From NCBI RefSeq assembly GCF_042453785.1, contig NC_091673.1, positions 43,967,501-44,031,500 on the forward strand: a DNA stretch of 64,000 nucleotides, in the 5' to 3' direction. A program made the translations under genes and the position numbers. The stretch is from Malus domestica (taxonomy: Eukaryota; Streptophyta; Magnoliopsida; Rosales; Rosaceae). Below the pieces are notes generated by a model. The model saw only the letters and a program-made list of their open reading frames with translations, was not told where the DNA came from and did not search any database. Shown here one piece after another: positions 23,696 through 34,270 of the stretch (position 1 is the first letter of the stretch; each line of letters starts with the position of its first letter).

Positions 23696-23834
23696 CTAGC
23701 CTCTCTGCACGCACTCACGTGCGTGCGAGAGGCATTTTTTCAATCACGGGCGCTACGCACCCCTAAATATGTCTTGCTTTATTTTTTTTCATTGTAATTG
23801 TCAAAATGGCTCACTGAACAAATTGAAAACGACT
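23696..23834 (-). mobile_element. Helitron 3' terminal segment, minus strand
   Basis: On the minus strand it ends in GAGAGGCTAG followed by T, after a 35-nt hairpin (23699-23733) and a GGTGCGTAGCGCCC-like dyad. It matches the second terminus at 7435-7539. It also holds a 23-bp segment at 23812-23834 that recurs inverted at the Helitron B/C junction. The 5' end of this element was not found. Confidence 0.7.
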
Positions 23835-25016
23835 AACGGACAACATCTTTAAGGGCGCGAGAAATTTGTTTGATAACTTATGTAAATGAAAATGACATTA
23901 ATGTTTAATTGTACGGCTTATGTCACATTTTTCGAGCTATATATCATGATCAATGATGGTATGTTTTGATACATTGATCCAAAACAAAACGATGAACAAT
24001 ATGTACATATAAAAACATAAAGTCTACTTGTAACATGATGATGCCATTACTAAATCATGGTCTCTTTCATCATGGTCCCGCAAGAGGCATTTTTTTAATT
24101 ACCAGCGCTACTTGGTTTTAATTATATACTGTGTCAATTGTTTTCATGCAATAGGGAAACAACACTTGCGTGTGAGAGGATTAAAACAGCCTTTTTTAGG
24201 AGGCATAGGTGTTCATTTGTCTATCAACATTCTTATCCGTTGAGAGCTGAATTTTATGTGTTTAAAAATGGTGTTTTCTTAATTGCTCATGCTTAACTTG
24301 TTTCTATTTTTCTATAGAAGATGAAAGTTTATTACATTAGTTTCCAATCTCTTTATTTGTAGATCGCCTTAGCATGTTTTTATTCTTAAGAAAAATTAGT
24401 GTAACAATTTTGTTTTTGTTTTTACAATCAAACCCGAGCCTTGTTCTATTAAAAGTGAAAATGGAGGTTGTTTTCTTAATGTGTATATGCCAACCCTATT
24501 TTATTTGGTATAGATATTGTACCTTAATATAAAATTGAATACATAAAGTAGTAATAATCTTGTTTTATTAGTGCAAAACATGTATATCTATCGTATTTTG
24601 GAGCACTGTAAAAGGTGTTCATTTTTATAACCTTCCAATCAAAAATACAATCCCATGCATGAAAAAAACAAACAGATCATAAGATACAGTTATTTACTTG
24701 ATAAGACAAATAATTACACCCGAACTATGAAGTTGTTTCAGTTCATATTCCTAAAAAGAAAGTAATCAAATCCTTTGCAGCCTGAATGAGCCATGAACCT
24801 GTAAATTTAAGACGATCCATTATATACAGAACAAAAGGAAATAGGGGAAGATTATTAGCGAAGAAGAATCAATTACATATAAAATTATGCGTACCTGCAC
24901 TCTTGAGTATGATAAACTACATTCCTCTGAATCTTACACTAATTCATAGCCAAGCAACTCTTCGTTGAACAATATTTTAAACAACGTAAAATATTTAATA
25001 GTCAAGCAACTCTTAA
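23835..25016. other. AT-rich non-coding region with a degenerate Helitron end
   Basis: Around 24075-24112 the sequence CGCAAGAGGCATTTTTTTAA with CAGCGCTAC resembles a decayed minus-strand Helitron terminus of the same family. Elsewhere no gene is recognised. Confidence 0.4.
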
Positions 25017-25090
25017 ACCTCAATCTGACGACCATTTTCATGGTTTGGCACTCCAGCTTCAGAATCAGTAGACATGTAAAACCCAGAAAG
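25017..25090 (-). CDS. Possible terminal exon of an unidentified host gene
   Basis: On the minus strand, after an AG, a frame reads QVKLSGFYMSTDSEAGVP and then a hydrophilic tail to a stop at about 25014-25016. The composition looks protein-like, but no homologue is recognised and the upstream exons are uncertain. It could belong to the same minus-strand locus as the candidate exons at 34.5-34.9 kb, which would place the retroelement inside an intron. Confidence 0.2.
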
Positions 25091-25660
25091 CTTTACTTGC
25101 TTGCATGGCATCTTATTTATGCAAAGAAAAATTGATCGAAACACGAAGTAACAACAATAGACAAAGCATACGCAGATAAAGAACATCTTTACTTCATCAA
25201 TTCGAGATAAAAGGGCACCAATGAATTGTGTTCTTAGACCTTTTTTTTTTTTGCAGTGTATATGCATTCTTGTCTCCTCACTCCTATTCAAATAAAAGGA
25301 GAAGTAGTGCTACCCGTACTTTTCCCCTTTCCTAAAAAAACTTACAGAAAGCAAGGGTTTCAAGTGTGTTTCTTTATTTTGGTCCAAGTAAAGAGCAACG
25401 CAATAAGGATATCACCCTAAAAACTAAGCAAACACTCTTACGAATACTTGAAACACCAAATGAACAATCCCAAATTCTATAATCAACCCCAACGAAGAGG
25501 AAATCCAACTGAATATAAAGAATTAAGAAGTTGAACTGATTACAGGAAATAAGAAGTTGAACCAAATTCTATAATCATTGTTCCTGGACCGACTGTAGAT
25601 GTCTTCCCATGGTTTTTCTTTGTTTCCTCTGAATACAAAGTAAGAAAATAAAATCCCTTC

Positions 25661-26172
25661 TGTTGATGCACAAAATAAGCGAAGACTTTGGTACAACAGA
25701 AAGTGTCAGGTTTTGTGACCTTCGCTTGGTTGCTTCGGTCATTAGTGAGGATAAGTACGTAAATGAATAGAGACAGAGAAGCAAACACAGGATGTACGTG
25801 GTTCACCCAGATTGGCTACGTCCACGGAGTAGAGGAGTTCTTATTAGTAGTGAAGGGCTTACACAAGTACAAAGGATCAAGCTCTCAATTTAGTGAGTTC
25901 TTGTGAATGATTTAACACAAATGGCATTAGCCAATATTGTGGGGGAATGACCCCTATTTATAGAAAAACTTGTAGCTTTGTCACATTGACATGTGTCATG
26001 TTGTGATTGGTTCTTGATGTCGACACGTGCTGCGCTCTGATTGGCTTCTAATCTTGACACGTGTCGAGTAGTGATTGGCCTCCTGGTCGGAGGGGAACTC
26101 TTCTGGGTCCTTGACAGTATAGCGTTGGCCGGTGCTCGGTAGTTTCGGGATTGGTCAAGTATGGTACAAACA
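25661..26172 (-). repeat. 3' LTR of the Tat-like element
   Basis: Plus-strand text runs from TGTTGATGCAC to GGTACAAACA, is 512 bp long, and agrees with 33754-34265 throughout by eye. Confidence 0.9.
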
Positions 26173-28074
26173 GTGCTCCCCTAAGTTCCCGAGTGAGGGA
26201 AACTCCTCGGTTGGGGACTTGCAAGATCCGATCCCTTGAGTAATCACGAAACTTCTAAGTACCGAAGTGTGGTCTGATCTTCATCTGCCCTTCTCTGGAA
26301 GTACCTTTCCTCCATCCGGGAATGGTGTATTTAGCTGATGTTGACGCACAAGGTAATGTATCAATTTCACTTGAAGCTTAGTTGTAGTTTCGGGCTTAGT
26401 CAAGTGTGATACAAACCCTATAGTAGGAGTCCCCCAAGTCGCCGAGCTAGGAGATCTGCCGAAAGAGGTGACAGACAAGGTAAGCAGTCAAACTTCCAAG
26501 TAAGCAACCCAGGATCAGAGATTTGACTTCGGCTTCCGGTTGATTGTTCTTCTTCTCCTTGTCTCTCATTCAACTGTCAGGATAAGGAGAAGCAAATGGA
26601 TAAGAGATGATATGAGATACTTTTGCTTTTGAAGAAGTAACTTTCCACAGGCTTATTCTTGAACTGTGCTGGAGGGTTTTCTGGTGCCCTTCAGAGTATA
26701 AGGCCGACTCAAAAATTTGAGGGTCAAAACAAGTCCATCAAATCTAGAGTACGTTCGACCTTGATGATATGGGATACTTTTGCTGTTGACGGAATAATGA
26801 ATGTGGTCTGGAAAGGTGTCGTGCTGTAGTGATCTGTTTCAGCCCACCGTTGAACCTTCTGCTTCAATCTTTTGCATGGCAGAAGTGGTGTGCAACCTTT
26901 GCATTTAAATGGTCCTTCAGAACATTCCTTCATAGTGACTCATCCCCGCTTGGCAGCTTCAGTGTAAAGAGCCAATATCTGATCAACTGTCATGAGGTAT
27001 TTGCCGGTGGAATTCGTGACCTTGACAGCAGTTGAGGATGGGTACTCGAGAGCAATGCTAAGTAAGCAACCAGGCAAAGGCTCCAGGCAGTCAGTTCCAA
27101 ATTGGAGGTTTGATTTCAGGTTCCGACTGACTGCTCTCTTTCTCTTTGTCCTGCAGGTGTGGACAAGGACAAAGACAAAGACAGGGAGAAAGCATGATAT
27201 GGGATACTCTTGCTTTCGACCCTGATGATATGAGATACTCTTGTTCTTGGTGTGGCTTATTTGCTGAGGTATTATCGGGGGGAAATAAAGCTGAGTATTT
27301 CGAGAGGTTATGTTGAGGGTGCCTTTTCGAATGCGAGAAAGGGTTGAGCATTTTTGCAGGTTTGCCTGTCCGTTGAGGAGGGAGGTCAATGTATATAGGG
27401 ATTTCCCAATAACAAGTAGTAATGCTATTCCTTTACCCTTCTTGGTCACAGCAATGTAGTGGGAGCTGCCAGCTTCACGTGTTTTAATTTTGTCAGAGCA
27501 CTTTGAAAAAGTGGTATGTGGTATCTGGAAAGCTGATATTACGTGTGAAGATTACAGACAAGCTTTATCTAAGGAAATCTGGCTTTCGAAGTTCTGAGAG
27601 TTGTGCCTCTTCGGTTTTCGAACAAGCAATCTCGTCGAGGATCTGACTCTCCAGATTCGGAAAGCGGTGCTACTCCGGTTTTTGAGAAAGTAATTATGTT
27701 GGGAGTCTTTTCTCGAATGTGAGTAAAGGTTGGACGTTCTTGCCAACCTGTCTTGCCGCAAAACACGGAGGTCGACACACATAGGGACTTTCCAGTTGTC
27801 AAGCAGTGGTGCTGTTCCTTTACCCTTATGGGTAATAGTAGGGTAGCTGGAACTTCGAAATTCTCGTGCCTAAACTTTGTCAGAGATCTTTGACAAAGTT
27901 ATATGTGGTACCCGAGGAGTTGATGGTGCATATGGAGAGCGGTGATTGAACAGTAAGATTCACGTGCTTTCTACTTCACCAGAAATCTTCGACAGAGTGC
28001 CCGTAATTTCCGCAAAGCTGATTGTGCATGTGACAGGTGCTGACGAGGCTGAAAAAGCAGGTGCTTCTTCGATT

Positions 28075-28210
28075 TCTGAGATCGGCCCTCGTGGTCTCTG
28101 AGCAGCCCAGCTTTTGAGAAAGCAAACGCCTCTTCGATTTCTGAGATCGGCCCTCGTGGTCTCTGAGCAGCCCAGCTTTTGAGAAAGCAAACGCCTCTTC
28201 GATTTCTGAA
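28075..28210. repeat. 65-bp tandem duplication
   Basis: Two full units starting CGCCTCTTCGATTTCTGAG and a partial third. The segment lies between the 3' LTR and the antisense ORF. Confidence 0.8.
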
Positions 28211-28348
28211 GCTCCGTCGAGTGCAGATTTTTATAGAGGCTGGCATTAAGTTCCACAGCACACTTGAATCTCTACCAGTGGAAGCTCATTTCTTGCACTT
28301 CTAAGATCTTGATTTGTCTGACCTCTTCCTTCTTCAACACATTTGAAA

Positions 28349-29023
28349 ATGTCTGGACCCTCCGACCGTCGTTTTGACTTGAACCTTGGAGAAGAGACAG
28401 CCACGCCTTCTCCAGACAACATATGGCGCCCATCCTTCATATCCCCTACTGGTCCTCTTACCGTTGGGGATTCTGTGATGAAGAATGATATGACCGCTGC
28501 AGTGGTGGCCAGGAACCTTCTCACTCCCAAAGATAACAGACTACTTTCCAAACGGTCTGATGAGTTGGCTGTTAAGGACTCTCTGGCTCTTAGTGTTCAG
28601 TGTGCAGGTTCTGTGTCTAATATGGCCCAACGCCTATTTGCTAGAACCCGCCAAGTTGAATCATTGGCTGCTGAAGTGATGAGTCTCAAACAGGAGATTA
28701 GAGGGCTCAAGCATGAGAATAAGCAGTTGCACCGGCTCGCCCATGACTATGCTACAAACATGAAGAGGAAGCTTGACCAGATGAAGGAATCTGATGGTAA
28801 GGTTTTACTTGATCATCAGCGGTTTGTGGGTTTGTTCCAAAGGCATTTATTGCCTTCGTCCTCTGGGACTGTACCTGGTAATGAAGCTTCAAATGATGAA
28901 CCTCCAATGCCTCCCCCTTCTGGGGTTTTGTCAAGTACTGAGGCTCCGGATAACCACCCTCCGGTGCTTTCTCTTTCTGGGGCTCTACCGACTGCTGAGA
29001 CTTCCCCTAAGCAACTTTTGTGA
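28349..29023 (+). CDS. Antisense ORF of the Tat-like element, coiled-coil protein
   Basis: A 224-residue open frame lies on the strand opposite to gag, in the 3' part of the element where Tat-lineage elements often keep an extra antisense ORF. It starts MSGPSDRRFDLNLGEE; an in-frame ATG two codons earlier is possible. The N-terminal DLNL resembles an EAR-type repression motif, but that is speculative. Residues of about 95-150 form a likely coiled coil (VESLAAEVMSLKQEIRGL, HENKQLHRLAHDY). The C-terminus is Pro/Ser/Glu-rich. It may be one exon of a longer antisense gene. Function unknown, and expression would need its own promoter on the plus strand. Confidence 0.6.
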   Translation: MSGPSDRRFDLNLGEETATPSPDNIWRPSFISPTGPLTVGDSVMKNDMTAAVVARNLLTPKDNRLLSKRSDELAVKDSLALSVQCAGSVSNMAQRLFARTRQVESLAAEVMSLKQEIRGLKHENKQLHRLAHDYATNMKRKLDQMKESDGKVLLDHQRFVGLFQRHLLPSSSGTVPGNEASNDEPPMPPPSGVLSSTEAPDNHPPVLSLSGALPTAETSPKQLL

Positions 29024-29640
29024 AGGCTCCCTTTTGTTTGTTTATTTTGACTCATGTATATGTACATATTTGTGGCTTATCGAAAATATTAATAAATAAG
29101 CTTTGCTTCATTTCAACATATTGTGTTAAATACACCAAAACCTTCTTCATAAAGTTCTTTGAATTTTTGCTTTTGTTGAAACCTGTATTGTTGAAGCTTT
29201 GTGAGTGAAGCATGTAGTTTGAGGTAGTGTTCCCTTAATTTCCCGAGTGAGGAAAACTTCTCGGTTGGAGACTTGAAAAATCCAAGTCACTGAGTGGTTG
29301 TGAGACTGCCGAGTATCAAGGTGCAGTAGCATATGGTGGGAGTCCCCCAAGTCTTCAGGCGAAGAGAGTTGCCGAATGAGGTGTCTCGCGTGTTACTAAT
29401 TTGTCAAAGTAACGAATCCTTATTTCGATGTCACACATTCGTATATGCTTTATCTAAAAATATTTCCAACTTTTGTGTGTTTGATGCTGCATGCTATTGA
29501 CTAGACAAGATCAAGTGCAATTAGTAGCTTTTCTCTCTTTTTCATCTTTTCTTTGGTGGAATTGCTTTTCGTTTCCACTAATCAGCCTGAGTGGATGCAA
29601 GATAACACCTTTCTCTATAGCTCAGATTGCAAAGTCGTCT

Positions 29641-30385
29641 TCATGAAAGTTTTTCCTTATCTTGTGAACTACAACATATCCAAATTTGAGATCCATCGGA
29701 GTAGTACAACTTCAGAAATTCAAGTATGATGAGTAACTGTTCATCAATGTTCTGTTAATCCGTCAGACTTGTTGTGAGCTTCGAAACTCCATTTTCTCTT
29801 GTTCAGATCAACATACTTTCTTCATCGAAGTTGTTCCTTAACTTGTGAACTACAACATATCCAAATTTGAGGTCCCTCGGAGCAGTATAACTCCAGAAAT
29901 CCAGGTATGATGAGTGACTGTTTATCATTTGTCTGTCAACCCGTCAGATTTGTTGTGAGCTTTGAAACTCTATTTTCTCTTGCTCAGATCAGCATGCTTT
30001 CTTCATTGAAGTTGTTCCTCAGCTTGTGAACTACAACATATCCAAATTTGAGATCCCTCGGAGCAGTATAACTCCAGAAATCCAGGTATGATGAATGACT
30101 GGTTATTATTTTTCTGTCAACCCGTCAGATTTGTTGTGAGCTTCGAAACTCCATTTTCTCTTGTTCAGATCGGTATGCTTTCTTCATTGAAGTTGTTCCT
30201 CAGCTCGTGAACTACAACATATCCAAATTTGAGATCCCTCGGAGCAGTATAACTCCAGAAATCCAGGTATGATGAATGACTGGTTATTATTTTTCTGTCA
30301 ACCCGTCAGATTTGTTGTGAGCTTCGAAACTCCATTTTCTATTGAGCAGATCGGCATGCTTTCTTCATTGAAGTTGTTCCTCATC
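29641..30385 (+). repeat. ~176-bp tandem repeat, four to five units
   Basis: Units begin near CTTCATTGAAGTTGTTCCTC, contain GTGAACTACAACATATCC and GTCAGATTTGTTGTGAGC, and end near CTTGTTCAGATCGG. The first unit is the most diverged. It lies inside the retroelement, in its non-coding zone. Confidence 0.85.
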
Positions 30386-30949
30386 AACTCTTTCATAACA
30401 TATCAAAAATTCAGGATGAACTAACGGTTAAATATTTCCAGATCTTCGAAACATCACAACAGCTTCGAAATCTGCAAGAAGCCGACTATCATGTTTGGAG
30501 CTTCAACACTGTAATTTCCGTCGCTCAAACAGAAATGGTTCCTTCTTGAAAGTTGTTCATATGCTCAAGAACTATAGGGTGTCTAAAATTCAGCTCCATT
30601 GGAGAAGAGCAGAGGTTGCAGAAATTTGATAGATGAAAGGAGGCGGAAGAGGGAGAGAGAGAAAAAGTCTCTTGGGTTGGATTTCTATTTTGGGGCAGAT
30701 TCCAATTTTTGTAGCACCTTCATTATTGATGAATTGCTTGTACTTTTGTCCATTATGAAACTTGGGACTTTGGCTTGTTGTTGGATCTATTATAATATGT
30801 TTGGGAACATATATAAGTGAATAAATAAGAAGGAAAATTTTGGGCCCTTGTGGGTGTAAAACAAAAAATGTTTATGTTTACCCAAGTGTTTTTGTACAAG
30901 TTCAAGGGCATCTTGGGTTTTGTGAACAAAATTTGTTTATTTGGAGCAA

Positions 30950-31864
30950 GGTTTTGTGTTGAAGCTTTGTAGGTGAAGCTTTGGAGGTGAAGCTTTGATG
31001 GTGAAGCTTTGTAGATGAAGCTTTCTGGGTGAAGCTATGTAGGTGAAGCTTTGTAGGTGAAGCTTTTTTAGGTGAAGCTTTGTAGGTGAAGCTTTTTTAA
31101 GTGAAGCTTTTCGGGTGAAGTTTTTTGGGTGAAGCTTTGTGGGTGAAGCTTTTTAGGTGAAGCTTTGTGGGTGAAGCTTTTTTAGGTGAAGCTGTTTGGG
31201 TGAAGCTTTTTGGAGGTGAAGTTTTTTTTTGGGTGAAGCTTTTTTAGGTGAAGCTTTTTGGGTGAAGCTTTGATGGTGAAGCTTTGTAGATAAAGCTTTG
31301 TAGATGAAGCTTTCGAGGTGAAGCTTTGATGGTGAAGCTTTGTAGGTGAAAGTATGTAGAGGGAGCTTTCTAGGTGAAGTTTTTTTTAGGTGAAGCTGTG
31401 TAGGTGAAGCTTTTTTAAGTGAAGCTTTTCGGGTGAAGTTTTTTGGGTGAAGCTTTGTGGGTGAAGCTTTTTAGGTGAAGCTTTGTGGGTGAAGCTTTTT
31501 TAGGTGAAGCTGTTTGGGTGAAGCTTTTTGGAGGTGAAGTTTTTTTTTTTTTTTTTTTTTTTTTTTGGGTGAAGCTTTTTTAGGTGAAGCTTTTTGGGTG
31601 AAACTTTTTGGATGAAGCTTTTTGGGTGAAGTTTTGGAGGTGAAGCTTTTTGGGTGAAGCTTTGTGGGTGAAGCTTTTTAGGTGAGCTTTGTGGGTGAAG
31701 CTTTTTTAGGTGAAGCTGTTTGGGTGAAGCTTTTTGGAGGTGAAGTTTTTTTTTTGGGTGAAGCTTTTTTAGGTGAAGCTTTTTGGGTGAAACTTTTTGG
31801 ATGAAGCTTTTTGGGTGAAGTTTTGGAGGTGAAGCTTTTCGGGTGAAGATTTTTGGATGAAGCT
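30950..31864 (+). repeat. GGTGAAGCTTTTT minisatellite (HindIII-site rich)
   Basis: Dozens of 12-17 bp units of the form GGTGAAGCTTT(T)n, with higher-order repetition of a roughly 450-bp block and embedded T-runs. AAGCTT recurs in almost every unit. Antisense frames through it encode only low-complexity Lys/Ser/Pro peptides and are not treated as genes. Confidence 0.9.

Positions 31865-31865
<1 letters not shown>

Positions 31866-31902
<37 letters not shown>
31866..31902. repeat. Poly(T) run, ~37 nt
   Basis: An uninterrupted T-run immediately follows the minisatellite. It is a likely assembly and length-polymorphism hotspot. Confidence 0.85.
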
Positions 31903-31903
<1 letters not shown>

Positions 31904-32076
31904 GCGCTTGACACGGTCTTCATTTGCTTGTTTTGTAGTGACTGTGGAAGACGGATTGCTTTCTGATTGAGAAGGGTTCCGGCATCGCTTTGCACCATCT
32001 TCATGTGGGTAATATAGGAACTTCCTTATGTTTTGATCATGCATGTAGTGATAGAATTTGTTTCTTCTTATTGTAG

Positions 32077-32323
32077 ATGTCAGAGCCTGGAAGTTCTAGT
32101 GATGAGGGCTCTTCTAGCTTTAGCTCTAAGTCTGAGTCTGCAATGTCGGAGTCTTCAGGGTCTTTGTTAGAGTCCTGTACTAGAGAAACATTGGATGATC
32201 TTCCCAACCGTAAAACTTTAGCTATTGCTAGTTCTTCCTCCATGGCGTTGGGTGAGGGGGTTTCTCCTGATATGTCTTTGCCTCGGCGGAGGCATGGTTA
32301 TAAGCCTGCGCCATCACCTCAGA
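32077..32323 (+). CDS. Second antisense ORF/exon of the Tat-like element
   Basis: Starts MSEPGSSSDEGSSSFSSKSE right after TTATTGTAG, so it could open at a splice acceptor. It is Ser/Glu-rich and then basic (LPRRRHGYKPAPSPQ). A good splice donor, A|GTAAGT, follows at 32324. Downstream, the plus strand runs opposite gag, so the rest of the original antisense gene may have been lost when pol was deleted. No domain was recognised. Confidence 0.4.
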
Positions 32324-33646
32324 GTAAGTCTTCCAAGTATTGGCATTGATCATGTATTTAAAGAAACAATCACGTAGGCTTGCCGTGAAGGCTTTGAGGG
32401 CAGTCTTGTCGTCTGCCTCGGCACACCGGGAGTATTCATGGCTGAAGTGGCCAGCATACATACGTAATGACTCGTCTGGCTTCTGGCGGATAGTGTACAG
32501 GTCATCTGCAGAGTGCAAGCGATCGGTTTGGAAAATGTGTTGGGAAACAAATAGTTTCCTCAATTCCTCAAATGAGTCTACCGTCTCAGGTGTAAGACGA
32601 CAATACCAATTTAGAGCTCCGCCAGAGAGGGTGGAGGGGAAGAGAAGACATCGCTCTTCGTCGGTGTGCATCCGGTATGCCATGGTGGACTCAAAGAGGT
32701 TAAGGTGCTCAATCGGGTCCTCTTTCCCAGTATAAAGTTGCAAGCCAAGCTTCTGCTTTGTCTTTGCTTGAAGGGGGGTGTTGAGGATCCTCCTTGTAAG
32801 AGGGCCAGGCCTGGGTTGGTTCCAGTCAGGTATTTCAGCCTGACGTTCAGCCTTCAACTTGTTTACTTCCTCAAGAAGTTGTAGGACAAGGGGGTCCTGA
32901 GCGGAGTTATGTGCCACTGGAGCTTTCTTTCGTAAATCTCCATCTCCTCCTGGAATTAGGAAGGTTTGATCAAGGGCATGTGATTTTTCCCTGGACTCGC
33001 TGTACTGGCTTCCAGGGTATGTCTGTCGGAACACCTCTGAGTCCCCTGTACCCTCATGTCTCTCTAGGACTTGTTGCCCCTTCCCCAAGTTGGTGGCCGG
33101 CTCGGGCCGTGGCAGGGGACCGAGTCTCTCAGAAATCCTTGGGTCATTGATCTTTGAGCTTATATGGATGGAATTCTCTCGACGTTGCTTCAGGAAATCC
33201 CGACAATCGCGAAAGACGGCTTTCGATCCTTCTGCCCCTTCAGCAAAGAGGTGTCTCCCTCCGCTTCTCATGGTTCGGGTCGAAGCAACTGGGTTAAGAG
33301 AAGCCTCATGTTGATTATCAAATTGAGGGGTAATTTGTTCCCTATCAGGGATATCTATGTCGAATGCATGTGACCCTCCATGTTGGAGGGCACCCAGTTG
33401 ATGGTTGACTTCCACGGGGGCAACAAGCTCGCGTGTCTGAGCTTGCCTAGGTTCGTGAAGTGTCTCGAAGAGCTTCTCATATTGCTCCTGGAGGACCTCA
33501 TTCCTCATTGCTATCTTGTTGTTCTGAGCTTCCAACTCATCGACTTTAGCTTGAAGAAGAACTCGTTTTCCTTCCTTCTTTCGTTGTTTCGCACTATGTG
33601 CAAGGGGGGTGTCATTCTGTGTGCTGTGGCTTCCTTCGCTTCCCAT
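32228..33646 (-). CDS. Gag of the Tat-like element
   Basis: The open frame runs back into the LTR, but the sensible start is the Met at 33646 (MGSEGSHSTQNDTPL), just after the primer-site region, giving about 472 residues. Residues of about 30-62 form a coiled coil (KVDELEAQNNKIAMRNEVLQ). The C-terminal half has the retrotransposon gag core: LNLFESTMAYRMHTDEERC, GGALNWYCRLTPETVDSFEE, LYTIRQKPDESLRMYAGHF. No CCHC zinc knuckle and no protease follow before the stop, so gag is probably truncated by the same deletion that removed pol. It overlaps the second antisense ORF. The open frame and matching LTRs indicate a young copy. Confidence 0.8.
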   Translation of the reverse strand: MGSEGSHSTQNDTPLAHSAKQRKKEGKRVLLQAKVDELEAQNNKIAMRNEVLQEQYEKLFETLHEPRQAQTRELVAPVEVNHQLGALQHGGSHAFDIDIPDREQITPQFDNQHEASLNPVASTRTMRSGGRHLFAEGAEGSKAVFRDCRDFLKQRRENSIHISSKINDPRISERLGPLPRPEPATNLGKGQQVLERHEGTGDSEVFRQTYPGSQYSESREKSHALDQTFLIPGGDGDLRKKAPVAHNSAQDPLVLQLLEEVNKLKAERQAEIPDWNQPRPGPLTRRILNTPLQAKTKQKLGLQLYTGKEDPIEHLNLFESTMAYRMHTDEERCLLFPSTLSGGALNWYCRLTPETVDSFEELRKLFVSQHIFQTDRLHSADDLYTIRQKPDESLRMYAGHFSHEYSRCAEADDKTALKAFTASLRDCFFKYMINANTWKTYSEVMAQAYNHASAEAKTYQEKPPHPTPWRKN

Positions 33647-33726
33647 GCTGGAGAGGGATGCCTGATCAAAAGAAAGTGTACGAATGATAGAAACCAGCTT
33701 GACACAGCTAAAGAGAGTAGGAATAA

Positions 33727-33753
33727 GTGTCGTTTCCCACAGACGGCGCCAAA
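33727..33753 (-). other. Primer-binding-site region of the Tat-like element
   Basis: Directly inside the 5' LTR, the minus strand reads TTTGGCGCCGTCTGTGGGAA, a form common in Tat-type gypsy elements. The exact tRNA was not assigned. Confidence 0.6.
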
Positions 33754-34265
33754 TGTTGATGCACAAAATAAGCGAAGACTTTGGTACAACAGAAAGTGTC
33801 AGGTTTTGTGACCTTCGCTTGGTTGCTTCGGTCATTAGTGAGGATAAGTACGTAAATGAATAGAGACAGAGAAGCAAACACAGGATGTACGTGGTTCACC
33901 CAGATTGGCTACGTCCACGGAGTAGAGGAGTTCTTATTAGTAGTGAAGGGCTTACACAAGTACAAAGGATCAAGCTCTCAATTTAGTGAGTTCTTGTGAA
34001 TGATTTAACACAAATGGCATTAGCCAATATTGTGGGGGAATGACCCCTATTTATAGAAAAACTTGTAGCTTTGTCACATTGACATGTGTCATGTTGTGAT
34101 TGGTTCTTGATGTCGACACGTGCTGCGCTCTGATTGGCTTCTAATCTTGACACGTGTCGAGTAGTGATTGGCCTCCTGGTCGGAGGGGAACTCTTCTGGG
34201 TCCTTGACAGTATAGCGTTGGCCGGTGCTCGGTAGTTTCGGGATTGGTCAAGTATGGTACAAACA
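33754..34265 (-). repeat. 5' LTR of the Tat-like element
   Basis: 512 bp, no difference from 25661-26172 seen by eye. Followed by the CCTTC target duplication. Confidence 0.9.
34048..34055 (-). promoter_or_regulatory. LTR TATA box
   Basis: The minus strand reads CTATAAATAGGGG within the 5' LTR, oriented toward gag. The 3' LTR has the same box at 25955-25962. Confidence 0.6.
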
Positions 34266-34270
34266 CCTTC

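Larger units (their letters stand above)
25661..34265 (-). mobile_element. Complete non-autonomous gypsy (Tat-like) retrotransposon, 8.6 kb
   Basis: Two 512-bp LTRs with no differences seen by eye are flanked by the 5-bp duplication CCTTC (25656-25660 and 34266-34270). On the minus strand the order is: 5' LTR, GGCGCCGTCTGTGGGAA primer-site region, gag, a long repeat-rich non-coding zone with antisense ORFs, a polypurine tract (CTTAGGGGAGCAC) and 3' LTR. No protease, reverse transcriptase or integrase is found. The absence of LTR differences implies recent insertion, so helper proteins from an autonomous relative are inferred. Antisense ORFs in the 3' half are a known trait of the Tat lineage. 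Confidence 0.88.

Noticed and set aside
31678..32044. Minus-strand Lys-rich ORFs through the minisatellite
   Set aside because: The lysine run is the poly(T) tract read in reverse and the rest is translated minisatellite.
33647..33877. N-terminal 77-residue extension of gag reaching into the LTR
   Set aside because: It is LTR and primer-site sequence in frame; the Met at 33646 is the natural start.
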